DNA of 64,000 bases from Chitinophaga skermanii (lineage in GTDB: Bacteria; Bacteroidota; Bacteroidia; Chitinophagales; Chitinophagaceae). The DNA lies in assembly GCF_003259335.1 (NCBI RefSeq), contig NZ_QLLL01000005.1, positions 310,001 to 374,000 of the forward strand. The letters are read 5' to 3'. Position numbers and translations under genes: made by a program. Positions 33,854-44,097 of this stretch are shown here, one piece after another. Each line of letters begins with the position of its first letter. The first letter of the stretch is position 1. Under the pieces are notes generated by a model, which saw only the letters and a program-made list of their open reading frames with translations, searched no databases and was not told the origin of the DNA.

Positions 33854-35929
33854 TTATTTTTCGAGTTCAGCAATGGTAGTTGATCTTTGGCGACCAATGC
33901 GGTATAAAATATACCCCATTAACGCAAAGAACACCACGCCTAGTATTTGGTAGCCGCCATTTCCAAGCATTTGACTTAAACCGTGCTCTGCATTGATTTT
34001 TGCCAGCTTTTCGGTGACGGTTTCATTTACAGATAATATGGCTACAATTACGCCGGCAACGGCACCTCCAGCTACTAACCCGGTGGCAAATAGGTTGCCT
34101 TTACCCAGTTCTTCATCTTCAGCAGATAATTTTACACCTGATCTCTTCTGTTTCCAATCTACTAATCCACGAATACCACCACCAATAGCAATTGGTAAGG
34201 TTGTAGACAATGGAAGATAAGCACCTACGGCGAAAGAAAGTGATTTAATACCACATAGCTCCATCGTGATAGAAATGAATACACCCACCATCACAAACTG
34301 CCAATCGAGATCGCCTTTCAGGATACCTTTAATCAATGTAGCCATAAGGGTTGCTTGGGGAGCAGATAGTTTATCTGTACCTATAGCGTGTTGGATACCG
34401 GCAGCTTGCATTTCGCGCGTTGGTGTATCTAAGATGTGTACAGTATAACCGATAACGATTGAAGAAACAACAGCACCAATTAACAATGCAATTTGTTGAT
34501 TACGTGGAGTGGCGCCTACTATGTAACCACTTTTTAAATCTTGTGAGGTAGCACCTGCGTTGGCAGAAGCAATACAAATAATACCGCCTACTACAAGCGC
34601 CATGGGTTGGTAAATTTGGCCTGTCCAACCTATAGCAATGAAAATCAAACAGGTACCCATAATAGTGGCAATGGTCATACCTGAAATAGGGTTGTTACTA
34701 GAACCAATTAAGCCAACAATACGGCTGGAAACGGTTACGAAAAACGCACCGAAAACTACTACTAATACCCCGATCAGCAACTTGTCGAGTATGCTATCAC
34801 CTGGTATTTGTGGCAACAATGCCATCAAAACAATCAACACTAAGCTACCAATACCTACAATTTTCAAGGATAGATCCTTTTCTGTACGAGGTACAGCTTC
34901 CTCACCTTTTCCATCTTTTAAGCTGCCTAAGCTGGCTTTAAATGATGAAACAATGGTAGGGATTGTTTTAATCAGCGTAATGAACCCACCTGCTGCTACA
35001 GCGCCCGCACCAATTTGTTTTACATAGGCTTGGTAGATAGCAACAGAATAGTCACCGAATGTTTTCGTTACGGGGTCCCAACCACCAGGGCCGCCAGCTT
35101 TAGTAATATCGCCTAGCATACCGAGTTTAGCCAATTGGAAGGCAATGGTTTCTGCCGGTACTAAGAATGCTAATAAAGGAATGAATGCTAACCAAGCCAT
35201 TACACCACCGGCAACGAGTACGCCAGAGATGCGGGGACCGATAATATAGCCCACACCTAAGTATTCAGGGGTGATTTCACCGCTTACTTTGGCAGAAGGG
35301 AAGTATTTATTTTTTTGGCTAGCTAGGAAGGTAGGGGCTTCCGCAATAATGTGGAAAACCTTTTGAAGGATCGCGTATAAGAAAGCTACGCCTAAGCCTA
35401 GGAAGGCTGTTTTGGCAAAATCGCCGCCTTTTTCACCCGCTTTTAATACGGCACCACAGGCAGTACCTTCTGGATAAGGCAGGGTATCATGTTCTTTTAC
35501 AATGAGCGATCGCCTCAGCGGGATCATCATTAAGGTTCCTAAGATACCACCGAAAATAGCGAGTACTAGGATGGTGATATAAGTGAAATATTCCTCGCCT
35601 GCACTTTTACCATCTGCACCGATGGAGAGGAATAGGAACCCCGGTAAGGTAAACACCACGCCTGCCGCGATGGATTCGCCCGCAGAGCCTGTTGTTTGAA
35701 TAATGTTGTTTTCTAAGATGGTCGTTTTGAAGAATTTACGACCCAGTGTAATGGCGATAACAGCAATGGGAATAGACGCAGATACTGTTAAACCCGCTTT
35801 CAGTGCGAGATATACCGTAGCGGCACCAAAGATGATACCGAAGACGCACCCCAATATGATTGATTTTAGGGTGAGCTCCTTAACGTTCTCTTCCGGTGCA
35901 ACATATGGTTTGAATTGTTTTTCTGCCAT
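33854..35929 (-). CDS. OPT-family oligopeptide transporter
   Basis: The 691-residue inner-membrane protein has about 14-16 hydrophobic segments. Family blocks are KAGLTVSASIPIAVI, NIIQTTGSAGESIAAGVVF and YPEGTACGAVL (near residues 150-160), and ATSQDLKSGYIVGATPRNQQ near 465-485. OPT proteins import peptides or metal chelates with protons. It is followed upstream by a POT-family peptide transporter; both have their own terminators, so they may be separate units for peptide uptake. The substrate cannot be determined. Confidence 0.93.
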   Translation of the reverse strand: MAEKQFKPYVAPEENVKELTLKSIILGCVFGIIFGAATVYLALKAGLTVSASIPIAVIAITLGRKFFKTTILENNIIQTTGSAGESIAAGVVFTLPGFLFLSIGADGKSAGEEYFTYITILVLAIFGGILGTLMMIPLRRSLIVKEHDTLPYPEGTACGAVLKAGEKGGDFAKTAFLGLGVAFLYAILQKVFHIIAEAPTFLASQKNKYFPSAKVSGEITPEYLGVGYIIGPRISGVLVAGGVMAWLAFIPLLAFLVPAETIAFQLAKLGMLGDITKAGGPGGWDPVTKTFGDYSVAIYQAYVKQIGAGAVAAGGFITLIKTIPTIVSSFKASLGSLKDGKGEEAVPRTEKDLSLKIVGIGSLVLIVLMALLPQIPGDSILDKLLIGVLVVVFGAFFVTVSSRIVGLIGSSNNPISGMTIATIMGTCLIFIAIGWTGQIYQPMALVVGGIICIASANAGATSQDLKSGYIVGATPRNQQIALLIGAVVSSIVIGYTVHILDTPTREMQAAGIQHAIGTDKLSAPQATLMATLIKGILKGDLDWQFVMVGVFISITMELCGIKSLSFAVGAYLPLSTTLPIAIGGGIRGLVDWKQKRSGVKLSAEDEELGKGNLFATGLVAGGAVAGVIVAILSVNETVTEKLAKINAEHGLSQMLGNGGYQILGVVFFALMGYILYRIGRQRSTTIAELEK

Positions 35930-35977
35930 AGAGGTTGAATTGTTGTAAGGTTAAAGTTGAAGGCTTAAAGATAAACG

Positions 35978-36010
35978 AAAAAAGGAGTTGAACGTATTCA
36001 ACTCCTTTTT
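35978..36010 (-). terminator. Terminator of the POT transporter gene
   Basis: AAAAAGGAGTTGAA (35979-35992) and TTCAACTCCTTTTT (35997-36010) form a perfect 14-bp stem with a CGTA loop. It can act in both directions. Confidence 0.88.
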
Positions 36011-36030
36011 ATATCGTTGGCTAACTAGTA

Positions 36031-37758
36031 TTAGTTAGATGCGTTCATTAATTTTTGTAATTGCTTAGTTATCAAGAACAAAATACCAGATGCTACACCC
36101 GACATTACTACGAACAACATGAAGAATTCGTACAAGTTGGTCATTTCGTAACCGAGGAATACGGTTGTTTTACCGCCATCGGGATAAAGTGCACTCAATA
36201 CGCCCGCCAACTTATTCGCCGCGGCATTGGCCAAGAACCAAACGGCCATGAGCAATGAAGCGAATTTCGCAGGTGCTAATTTGTTTACCAAGGCCAAACC
36301 GATGGGCGATAAACACAATTCACCCCAAGTGTGCAAGGCGTACATACCGATTAAGAACATCATCGTTACTTTGGTACCTGGTTGAACACCATTCACACCG
36401 TAAGCAATCCATAAATAACCTAATGACAAGAAGAACAAGCCGATTGCCATTTTGGTAGGAGAAGAAGGCTCGTATTTACCCATTTTCAACCATAAAACGG
36501 CAAAGAGTGGAGCGAAGGTTACTACGAAAATGGAGTTCAATGATTGGAATGCACTAGCAGGTACTTCTTTCAATACTGTGCTGCTGTTACCTTCAATTAA
36601 GAAGTAATTCACGTTCCAATACACCAAGTATAAACCACCCGCTGCTAACAATGCGCTTAATACGTAACGTACGCTTGGCGGGTCATTTTTCAAGTTGATG
36701 TTTACTTTCTGGATCAAACGAGCGATCAAAGCCAATAAAGCTACCGTAATAGCAATAATCGACCATGATGGGATATTCCAGTTTAATTCCCTGTTAGTTT
36801 GCTCATCGGCGAAGAAGGTAAGTGAGGCACCTGCTTGTTCGAAGGCCGACCAGAAGAACACTACGAAGAAGGCAAGAATGAAAATCACGGCGATTTTCTT
36901 CTTTTCAATCACCGTTAAAGTTTTATCGTTGAAGATGATGAAAGCGATGAACAATACAGCTGCAATCAACAAGTAAGTTAAATAACTCACCTTTGTGTCG
37001 AGGTACAACATGCCAATCATAGCACCAGAGAAGATCAGTAATGAAAGGTACACTAAGCCCGGCGCCATAGATTTGTCGGCCGGCTTACCTTCTTCATTAA
37101 TTGGAGCCATACCTAATGGCGTACCATCTGGTCTGCGGATATAATAATCTTTCAACCATCTGAATACTACTACGCTCAATAGCATAGCGATACCGGCAGC
37201 GAGGAAAGACCATTTAAAATCGGAAGGATCGTTAGATTCGCCCAAGGCGCCACAAATAGCGGGGCCGAGTGCACCACCTACGTTGATACCCATGTAGAAA
37301 ATGGTATAGGCGGCATCAATTCTTCTATCGCCTTCGGGGTAGAGCTGGCCTACCATTGAAGAGATATTTGGTTTGAAGAAACCGTTACCGGCAATCATGA
37401 AGCCGAGACCGGAGAAGAAGAGGAAGGTAGAGATACCCGGCATAGTTTGGTAGATAGATGCACAACCAAAGAGGAGGAATTCACCCAGGGCCATTAATAG
37501 GCCGCCGACAATGATAGATTTCCTATTACCCCAGTAGCGATCGGCTACGAAACCACCAATCAGTGGTGTTAAATAAACTAAGCTTGTATAACTTCCGTAT
37601 AGGTTCGAGGCAAAGGCTTTATCGAACAGCAAGGCTTTAGTCATAAACAGGATGAGGATAGCCCTCATGCCGTAGTAGTTAAAGCGCTCCCACATTTCTG
37701 TGGCAAACAACACATAGAGTCCTTTCGGGTGCCCCGATGACTTAGCTTCTACATTCAT
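36031..37758 (-). CDS. POT-family proton-dependent peptide transporter
   Basis: The 575-residue MFS-type protein has 12-14 membrane segments. The proton-coupling motif EMWERFNYYGMR (ExxERFxYYG, residues 21-31) is intact. GGFVADRYWGNRKSI is the MFS loop 2-3, and FYMGINVGGALGPAICG is the PTR2 signature. It imports di- and tripeptides using the proton gradient. Next to an OPT transporter it suggests a peptide-scavenging lifestyle. Confidence 0.95.
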   Translation of the reverse strand: MNVEAKSSGHPKGLYVLFATEMWERFNYYGMRAILILFMTKALLFDKAFASNLYGSYTSLVYLTPLIGGFVADRYWGNRKSIIVGGLLMALGEFLLFGCASIYQTMPGISTFLFFSGLGFMIAGNGFFKPNISSMVGQLYPEGDRRIDAAYTIFYMGINVGGALGPAICGALGESNDPSDFKWSFLAAGIAMLLSVVVFRWLKDYYIRRPDGTPLGMAPINEEGKPADKSMAPGLVYLSLLIFSGAMIGMLYLDTKVSYLTYLLIAAVLFIAFIIFNDKTLTVIEKKKIAVIFILAFFVVFFWSAFEQAGASLTFFADEQTNRELNWNIPSWSIIAITVALLALIARLIQKVNINLKNDPPSVRYVLSALLAAGGLYLVYWNVNYFLIEGNSSTVLKEVPASAFQSLNSIFVVTFAPLFAVLWLKMGKYEPSSPTKMAIGLFFLSLGYLWIAYGVNGVQPGTKVTMMFLIGMYALHTWGELCLSPIGLALVNKLAPAKFASLLMAVWFLANAAANKLAGVLSALYPDGGKTTVFLGYEMTNLYEFFMLFVVMSGVASGILFLITKQLQKLMNASN

Positions 37759-37987
37759 AAATGGTTAGTTTAGTAAAGCAGTTTTAGTTTGTAAACGACA
37801 ATTATTTTTAGTTTTGGTGTAACTATTAAGGGTGAAAGATAAATAAATCTGCGAATCTGCATAAAAAAACTACAGTAATTGCCTTTTTTTGGCCTTTCTT
37901 TGCAAAAAAATTATTTACGGGTAAAGAAGCGTTTTAGCGGCACTTTCGGGTGCGGTGCTTGCCTGTTTTGCTACATATCAGTTAATT

Positions 37988-39277
37988 ATGAAAGTTTTAT
38001 TGTTAGGAAGTGGTGGCCGCGAGCATGCGTTGGCCCTTAAGATTTCGCAAAGTGCGCTTTGTTCGCAATTATTTATAGCTCCCGGCAACCCTGGTATTGC
38101 GCAATGTGGTACGGTTGTGAGCCATATTGGTGTGAATGATTTCGACGCAATTAAAACTTTTTCTATAGAAAATAAAATTGATATGGTGGTTGTTGGTCCT
38201 GAAGATCCTTTGGTGAACGGGATTTACGACTATTTCCAACAAGATGCTTCGTTGCAACATATCCCGGTAATCGGGCCTTCTAAAGAAGGGGCTCAATTAG
38301 AGGGTAGTAAAGCATTTGCGAAGCAGTTCATGATGCGTCATAACATTCCTACCGCCGCTTATCAAGAATTCAACGAATCCAATTACGCAGAAGGTCAAGC
38401 ATATTTAGCGCAACATGCCTTACCCATTGTACTGAAAGCCGATGGCCTTGCAGCTGGGAAGGGTGTGGTTATTGCCGTTAGTCATGAAGAAGCGCAACAA
38501 GAGTTTGCACAAATGATTAAAGATGCTAAATTTGGAGACGCTAGTAAGAAAGTAGTAGTGGAGCAATTCCTCACGGGTATAGAATGTTCTGTTTTTGTGT
38601 TAACAGATGGCACATCTTATAAAATTTTACCAACTGCAAAAGACTATAAGCGTATCGGTGAAGGCGATACCGGCCTGAATACAGGCGGCATGGGAGCTAT
38701 TTCCCCGGTTCCATTTGCTGATGCTGCGTTTATGCAAAAGGTTGATGAGCGCATTGTGCGTCCTACTGTAGCGGGATTAAAGCGTGAGAATATTAACTAT
38801 AAAGGTTTTATATTCGTAGGATTGATTAAAGTTGATGGTGAGCCATACGTGATTGAGTATAACTGTCGTATGGGCGATCCAGAAACAGAAGTAGTAATGC
38901 CGCGCTTACAGAACGATTTATTACAACTGTTACAAGCCGTTGCCAATGGTACTTTAGAGCATGAGACCATTCAAGAGGACCCCCGTGCAGCTGCTACGGT
39001 AGTGTTGGTTTCCGGAGGTTATCCCGAAGCTTATGAAAAAGGGAAGGCCATTACTAATATCCCGGCTAATAACGATCAACAAATAATTTTCCATGCCGGT
39101 ACGAAGGCTGCAGGCGATGAAATTGTTACCAATGGTGGCCGCGTGATCGCTGTTACATCTTTGGCAAGCGATTTGCAGGAAGCGTTAACGCTATCTAAAC
39201 AATCTGCCGCCCAAATTTCTTTCGAAGGGAAATACTTTAGAAAAGATATCGGTTTCGAATTTGTTGCCAGCAACTAA
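37988..39277 (+). CDS. purD: Phosphoribosylamine--glycine ligase
   Basis: The 429-residue ATP-grasp enzyme makes glycinamide ribonucleotide in purine synthesis. MKVLLLGSGGREHALALKI at the N-terminus fixes the start at 37988. Later blocks are LKADGLAAGKGVVIA (ATP-grasp), GDTGLNTGGMGAISPVP and EYNCRMGDPETEVVMPRL with the Mg ligands. No other purine gene is adjacent. The 261 bases to mreB contain a short palindrome, GTGCCTAGGCAC (39301-39312), but no clear terminator. Confidence 0.96.
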   Translation: MKVLLLGSGGREHALALKISQSALCSQLFIAPGNPGIAQCGTVVSHIGVNDFDAIKTFSIENKIDMVVVGPEDPLVNGIYDYFQQDASLQHIPVIGPSKEGAQLEGSKAFAKQFMMRHNIPTAAYQEFNESNYAEGQAYLAQHALPIVLKADGLAAGKGVVIAVSHEEAQQEFAQMIKDAKFGDASKKVVVEQFLTGIECSVFVLTDGTSYKILPTAKDYKRIGEGDTGLNTGGMGAISPVPFADAAFMQKVDERIVRPTVAGLKRENINYKGFIFVGLIKVDGEPYVIEYNCRMGDPETEVVMPRLQNDLLQLLQAVANGTLEHETIQEDPRAAATVVLVSGGYPEAYEKGKAITNIPANNDQQIIFHAGTKAAGDEIVTNGGRVIAVTSLASDLQEALTLSKQSAAQISFEGKYFRKDIGFEFVASN

Positions 39278-39538
39278 CTGTTACAACTAAATAATAAAAA
39301 GTGCCTAGGCACAACATGTGATAATGTTGAGAGTGTATGATCTGTGCCATGGGCCGCCAGTAAAGAATTTCGAAGAGCAATACAATTAATTGTTACCTGT
39401 GGCGTTCTTCCCTTTTAAACAAGTAGTAAAACATACGCTGGATGTATAAAAATTAAAGTATTACATCTAGGTTTTACTCCTTATATTCGTTGGAATTATT
39501 CATTTTTGCATTCTAATATTTATTGACCGTATCAAACA

Positions 39539-40561
39539 ATGGGCTTCTTTAATTTTTTAACACAAGAAATAGCGATAGACCTGGGTACAGCAAATACCTT
39601 GATCATTCACAATGATCAAGTAGTTGTTGACGAACCCTCCATTGTAGCCATCGAGAGAGCCAGCGGAAAAATTGTGGCTGTAGGGAAAAAGGCTATGATG
39701 ATGCACGAGAAAACGCATGAGTATTTGCGTACGATCCGTCCTTTGAAAGACGGTGTGATCGCCGACTTTAACGCGGCAGAGGGGATGTTAAGGGAATTAA
39801 TCAAAATGGTTTATCCCAAGAAGCCACTGTTTGCACCTAGCTGGAGGATGGTCATTTGTATCCCTTCAAGTATTACTGAAGTAGAAAAACGTGCTGTACG
39901 CGACTCTGCAGAGCAAGCCGGCGCCAAAGAGGTATACCTCATCCACGAACCTATGGCAGCAGCCTTGGGTATCGGTATCGATGTGGAAGAACCTGTTGGT
40001 AACATGATTATCGATATCGGGGGTGGTACCACCGGTATTTCGGTTATTGCTTTGGCAGGTATCGTGTGCGATCAAAGTATACGTATTGCCGGTGACGAGT
40101 TCACTGCCGACATTATGGAAGCGCTTCGTCGTTACCATAGCTTGTTGATCGGTGAAAGAACCGCTGAGCAAATCAAAATCCAAATCGGTTCCGCTTTGAA
40201 AGAGTTGGAAAACCCACCAGAAGACGTGGCTGTAAATGGTCGTGACTTGGTAACGGGTATTCCAAAGCAGATCATGGTATCTTACCAAGAGATTGCGGAA
40301 GCATTGGATAAATCCATTTTCAAAATTGAAGAAGCCATTTTGAAAGCCTTGGAAACAACGCCACCAGAATTAGCTGCGGACATCTACCGTCGTGGTTTAT
40401 ACCTTACAGGTGGTGGTGCATTGTTGAGAGGTTTGGACAAACGCTTATCACAAAAAATTAAGTTACCGGTTCATGTAGCAGACGACCCATTGCGTGCTGT
40501 AGTACGTGGTACTGGTATTGCGCTTAAGCATATTGGTAAGTATCCATTTTTGATGCAATAA
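39539..40561 (+). CDS. mreB: Rod shape-determining protein MreB
   Basis: The 340-residue actin-like ATPase directs cell-wall synthesis in rod-shaped cells. Phosphate loops are IAIDLGTANTLI (residues 11-22), NMIIDIGGGTTGISVIAL near 154-171 and GLYLTGGGALLRGLDK near 286-301. It is the first gene of the mreB-mreC-mreD-mrdA-rodA cluster, which makes the elongasome. A GC-rich hairpin lies between it and mreC. Confidence 0.96.
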   Translation: MGFFNFLTQEIAIDLGTANTLIIHNDQVVVDEPSIVAIERASGKIVAVGKKAMMMHEKTHEYLRTIRPLKDGVIADFNAAEGMLRELIKMVYPKKPLFAPSWRMVICIPSSITEVEKRAVRDSAEQAGAKEVYLIHEPMAAALGIGIDVEEPVGNMIIDIGGGTTGISVIALAGIVCDQSIRIAGDEFTADIMEALRRYHSLLIGERTAEQIKIQIGSALKELENPPEDVAVNGRDLVTGIPKQIMVSYQEIAEALDKSIFKIEEAILKALETTPPELAADIYRRGLYLTGGGALLRGLDKRLSQKIKLPVHVADDPLRAVVRGTGIALKHIGKYPFLMQ

Positions 40562-40582
40562 CATACTCAAAACATATCTCCT

Positions 40583-40613
40583 AATCCCGCGTAATCACGA
40601 ATTGCGCGGGATT
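40583..40613 (+). other. Hairpin between mreB and mreC
   Basis: AATCCCGCG (40583-40591) and CGCGGGATT (40605-40613) pair perfectly around a 13-base loop. TTTGG follows in place of a U-run. It could stabilise the mreB mRNA end or partly end transcription, giving more MreB than MreC. Confidence 0.55.
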
Positions 40614-40635
40614 TGGTAAAACCGAAAAAGTCCAA

Positions 40636-41529
40636 GTGCGTAATCTCATCATTTTCTTACGGCGGTATTTCAACTTTTTCCTATTTCTACTGCTGGAAGT
40701 GATTTGCATAATCTTCATATTACGCAACAACAATTTCCAGCATACCGCTTATCTTAACTCCGCAAACGCCATTAGTGGAAAATTGTACACGCAATACAAT
40801 GATGTACAGTATTACTTCCACCTAAAAGCTACTAACGATTCTTTGGTAGCTGAAAATACGCGCCTTCACAACGAACTTCGCGATAGTTTCGATTTCAAGG
40901 ATACCACCAATACCATTAAAACCGACACTATTAAAACGTATAGTGAGGATTCGACCCATAAACTCATTACTTCGCAACCACGCCGCTGGCTATACCGCGA
41001 AGCAAAGGTGATTCGTGCTTCTGTTAACCAAGAAGTGAATTACATTACCATCCACCGTGGCCGTAACCAAGGTATTCAACCTAACATGGGCGTTATCGGG
41101 CCATCTGGTGTTGTTGGAATGGTACGCAGTGTAAGCGATAACTACGCTGTTATCCTTTCCTTCCTTTCCAAATTAAAAGCCGAAAAATCATTCGGTATCA
41201 GCGCTCGCCTCAAAAATGGCGGTGAAACAGGTACCGTTTACTGGGACGCGCACGATATCGAAGAAGGTATCATGGAAGATGTACCCAAATCGGCAAAACT
41301 TAAAAGAGGCGACACCGTCTTAACAAGTGGCTACGGCTCCTTCCCGAAAGATATTATGGTAGGTATCGTAGATACTTTCTATATCGCCGATAAATCCAAA
41401 ACCTCTATCAGTATCCGCTTAAGGTATGCTACTAATTTCAGCAACCTACAACACGTATACGTGATCGAAAACTTATTGGAAGCAGAACAATTGAAACTAG
41501 AGGATTCAACTAAGAAGGTTATTAAATAA
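40636..41529 (+). CDS. mreC: Rod shape-determining protein MreC
   Basis: The 297-residue protein has one N-terminal membrane segment (about residues 11-30), then a coiled-coil-like stretch (about 60-85) and the MreC double beta-barrel. Typical blocks are NYITIHRGRNQGIQPNMGVIGPSGVVGMV and RGDTVLTSGYGSFPKDIMVGIV (key motifs GIQPNMGV and SGYGSFPKDI). It bridges MreB, PBP2 and RodA in the periplasm. It starts with GTG at 40636. Its stop overlaps the mreD ATG by one base. Confidence 0.93.
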   Translation: MRNLIIFLRRYFNFFLFLLLEVICIIFILRNNNFQHTAYLNSANAISGKLYTQYNDVQYYFHLKATNDSLVAENTRLHNELRDSFDFKDTTNTIKTDTIKTYSEDSTHKLITSQPRRWLYREAKVIRASVNQEVNYITIHRGRNQGIQPNMGVIGPSGVVGMVRSVSDNYAVILSFLSKLKAEKSFGISARLKNGGETGTVYWDAHDIEEGIMEDVPKSAKLKRGDTVLTSGYGSFPKDIMVGIVDTFYIADKSKTSISIRLRYATNFSNLQHVYVIENLLEAEQLKLEDSTKKVIK

Positions 41530-42038
41530 TGAGCGTTCTCTTAAAAAATATCATCCGCTTTATTTTACTCATCTTGGTGCAAGTATGTGTACTCAATAAT
41601 ATACTTATTCACCAACTGGTGAGCCCTTATATATACATGCTGTTTATCCTCCTCTTGCCCCTTAACATACCCCGCCCAGCCCTGCAATTACTCGGTCTTT
41701 TGCTCGGCCTCACGCTCGATATGTTCATGGACACCATGGGGATGCACGCCGCCGCTTGTGTAGCCATTGCGTATTTACGACCATTCATCATCAATGTATT
41801 GTCGCCGCAAGGTGGTTACGAGGTTACGCAAAAAACGCCTTCGATCACTAGTATGGGCCTATCGCAATTCGCGATCTATGTAACCATTCTCGTGGCTATT
41901 CACAACATCATCTACTTTAGCATCGTTACTTTCGGTTGGGCCAATCCCCTGTACTTGTTGTTGAAGATCGTTTTGTCGACGGCTGTTAGTCTTTTCCTCG
42001 TATTATTATACGAGCTACTGTTTTTCGTAAGGAAATAA
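41529..42038 (+). CDS. mreD: Rod shape-determining protein MreD
   Basis: The 169-residue inner-membrane protein has about five hydrophobic segments and the MreD pattern LLGLTLDMFMDTMGMHAAACVAIAYLRP (key part LDMFMDTMGMHA). Its ATG overlaps the mreC stop (TAATG), so translation is coupled. It completes the MreBCD complex. The 114 bases before mrdA show no terminator. Confidence 0.9.
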   Translation: MSVLLKNIIRFILLILVQVCVLNNILIHQLVSPYIYMLFILLLPLNIPRPALQLLGLLLGLTLDMFMDTMGMHAAACVAIAYLRPFIINVLSPQGGYEVTQKTPSITSMGLSQFAIYVTILVAIHNIIYFSIVTFGWANPLYLLLKIVLSTAVSLFLVLLYELLFFVRK

Positions 42039-42152
42039 AATCACGTTCCAAGGCGAGTGCCGCTTAAAATTTATTGCTACAATTCGCCCAAGTACAACGT
42101 TCCAACTGCCAACTAATTTGTATAAATTCGTAAATAAGCCTGCATCTAGCCC

Positions 42153-44096
42153 ATGTCCGTTTACAATCAGCCCAGGAAGCGAGTCATACAATTCATCATC
42201 ATCGCGATGGTGTCGATTATCATTACACGATTGTTCTTCTTACAAATCGTCGATAAACAATACTCCAAACTCGCCGATGCCAATGCTGTATTGAAAAAAG
42301 TAGTATACCCCAGCCGCGGTATCATCTTCGATCGGAAAGGGAAAAGTATCTTACGCAATGATGCGATGTACGACCTCGTGGTTACTCCTCGTAGCGTTAA
42401 AGGCATCGACACTGTACAACTCTGCAAAATATTAAATATCGATCGCGACGAATTCGTTAAGCGTATCAGTCTTGCTATTAACCGTAACGGTCCCGTGCGC
42501 CAATCGGTGTTCGCATCGCTATTGCCACCGGAAGTATACGGCCAGTTGCAAGAAAATATGTACCTCTTCCAGCCAGGCTTTGAACTTATCTTACGCCCAG
42601 TCCGCTCTTACCCTTACGGTACAGCAGCGAACATTTTGGGCTATATCGGTGAAATTTCCCCGGCTATGCTTAAGGATAGCGCTTATGCTTCTTACCAAAG
42701 TGGCGATTATATCGGGTTAACCGGCTTGGAAAAAACTTACGAAAGCGTGTTGATGGGGCAACGTGGTATTCAATACCTCGTACGTGATAACTACAACCGT
42801 CCACAAGGTCCACTCGAAAACGGGGCTTATGATACCGCCGCAATAGCCGGTAGAAACCTCCGCCTAGCACTCGACATCGAATTGCAAGGTCTTGGGGAGC
42901 GCTTAATGACAGGTAAAATTGGTAGTATCGTAGCTATCGACCCAAGCACAGGTGGTATCCTGGCGATGGTGAGTGGTGCTACGTACGATCCTAACTTGCT
43001 TAGTGGCTCGAACCGTGCCCGCAACTTCGCCAAACTAGTATTAGATACAACCAACCCAGTATATAACCGTGGTATCCAGGCTTATTACGTGCCGGGTTCT
43101 GCCATGAAACCATTGTCGGCATTGATCGCCCTCGACGAAGGAGTGATTACGCCTTCGTATGGTTACCCTTGTAGGGGGGCTTATTTGGCTTGTGGTAGAA
43201 GTATTCGTTGTATGCACAGCGAGCCGGGGCACGCCTCCAGCTTGCGCGTAGCGATGGCACACTCTTGTAACTCTTACTTCATGCACTTGTACCGCTTATC
43301 GGTAGATGCGCCGAAATGGGGTGGTGTGAAGGCCGGCCAACAGAAATGGGCGGAATACATGCACGCCATGGGCTTTGGACATAGGGTAGGTGTAGATATT
43401 CCGAATGAAAAACCAGGCTTGATCCCGGATTCGGCGTACATGAACAGGCGCTACCGTGGTGCTTGGAACTCTTGTTCGGAAGTATATGTAGGTATGGGAC
43501 AAGGAGCGATGAACTTTACGCCGTTGCAGATGGCAAACGCCATGTGTATTATTGCCAATAGAGGTTCGTACTTCATCCCGCACTTCGTACACAGCATCGA
43601 TGGAGCAACAGATAAAGACACGATTTTAAACAAATACAGCGTTCGCCACGTGGTAGCACACGCCTCAGATTCTGCCTTCAAAGCAGTAATCATGGGTATG
43701 CAAGACGTAGTGGAACATGGTACAGGTAGGGTAGCACAAATCGAAGGTATTATCGTGTGTGGTAAAACAGGTACAGCCGAAAACAAAGCAAGAATCGGGG
43801 ATAAGGTGGTACAATTAAAAGATCACTCCGTATTCGTGGCCTTCGCACCGCGCGATAACCCGAAGATTGCTATTGCCGTAGTGGTAGATAATGCAGGTTT
43901 TGGTGGTACTTACGCAGCACCAATTGCCAGCTTAATGATGGAGAAATACATCAACGATACCATTTCGGCTAAAAGGAAACCACTCATGGATAGGATGATC
44001 GCAACACCTACCATGTCGGCAGAAATGCGAGCTAAATCGAAACTTGATTCTTTAAATAATAGTGTGAAGCGCTACTTAAACCCAGCTGACAAATAG
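42153..44096 (+). CDS. mrdA: Penicillin-binding protein 2, elongation-specific transpeptidase
   Basis: The 647-residue class B PBP has an N-terminal membrane anchor (about residues 11-29), the dimerisation domain and a transpeptidase domain. The active-site motifs are S316-A-M-K319 (PGSAMKPLSA), S371-C-N and K538-T-G (CGKTGTAEN). Nearly all PBP2 sequences have S-T-x-K after PGS; here the second position is Ala. Inserted Cys residues at YPCRGAYLACGRSIRC are also seen. It works with RodA in side-wall peptidoglycan synthesis; rodA follows after a single base. Confidence 0.94.
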   Translation: MSVYNQPRKRVIQFIIIAMVSIIITRLFFLQIVDKQYSKLADANAVLKKVVYPSRGIIFDRKGKSILRNDAMYDLVVTPRSVKGIDTVQLCKILNIDRDEFVKRISLAINRNGPVRQSVFASLLPPEVYGQLQENMYLFQPGFELILRPVRSYPYGTAANILGYIGEISPAMLKDSAYASYQSGDYIGLTGLEKTYESVLMGQRGIQYLVRDNYNRPQGPLENGAYDTAAIAGRNLRLALDIELQGLGERLMTGKIGSIVAIDPSTGGILAMVSGATYDPNLLSGSNRARNFAKLVLDTTNPVYNRGIQAYYVPGSAMKPLSALIALDEGVITPSYGYPCRGAYLACGRSIRCMHSEPGHASSLRVAMAHSCNSYFMHLYRLSVDAPKWGGVKAGQQKWAEYMHAMGFGHRVGVDIPNEKPGLIPDSAYMNRRYRGAWNSCSEVYVGMGQGAMNFTPLQMANAMCIIANRGSYFIPHFVHSIDGATDKDTILNKYSVRHVVAHASDSAFKAVIMGMQDVVEHGTGRVAQIEGIIVCGKTGTAENKARIGDKVVQLKDHSVFVAFAPRDNPKIAIAVVVDNAGFGGTYAAPIASLMMEKYINDTISAKRKPLMDRMIATPTMSAEMRAKSKLDSLNNSVKRYLNPADK

Positions 44097-44097
44097 T

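Noticed and set aside
39301..39312. Palindrome GTGCCTAGGCAC as terminator of purD or operator of mreB
   Set aside because: No T-tract and no second copy in the window; left as an unexplained short palindrome.
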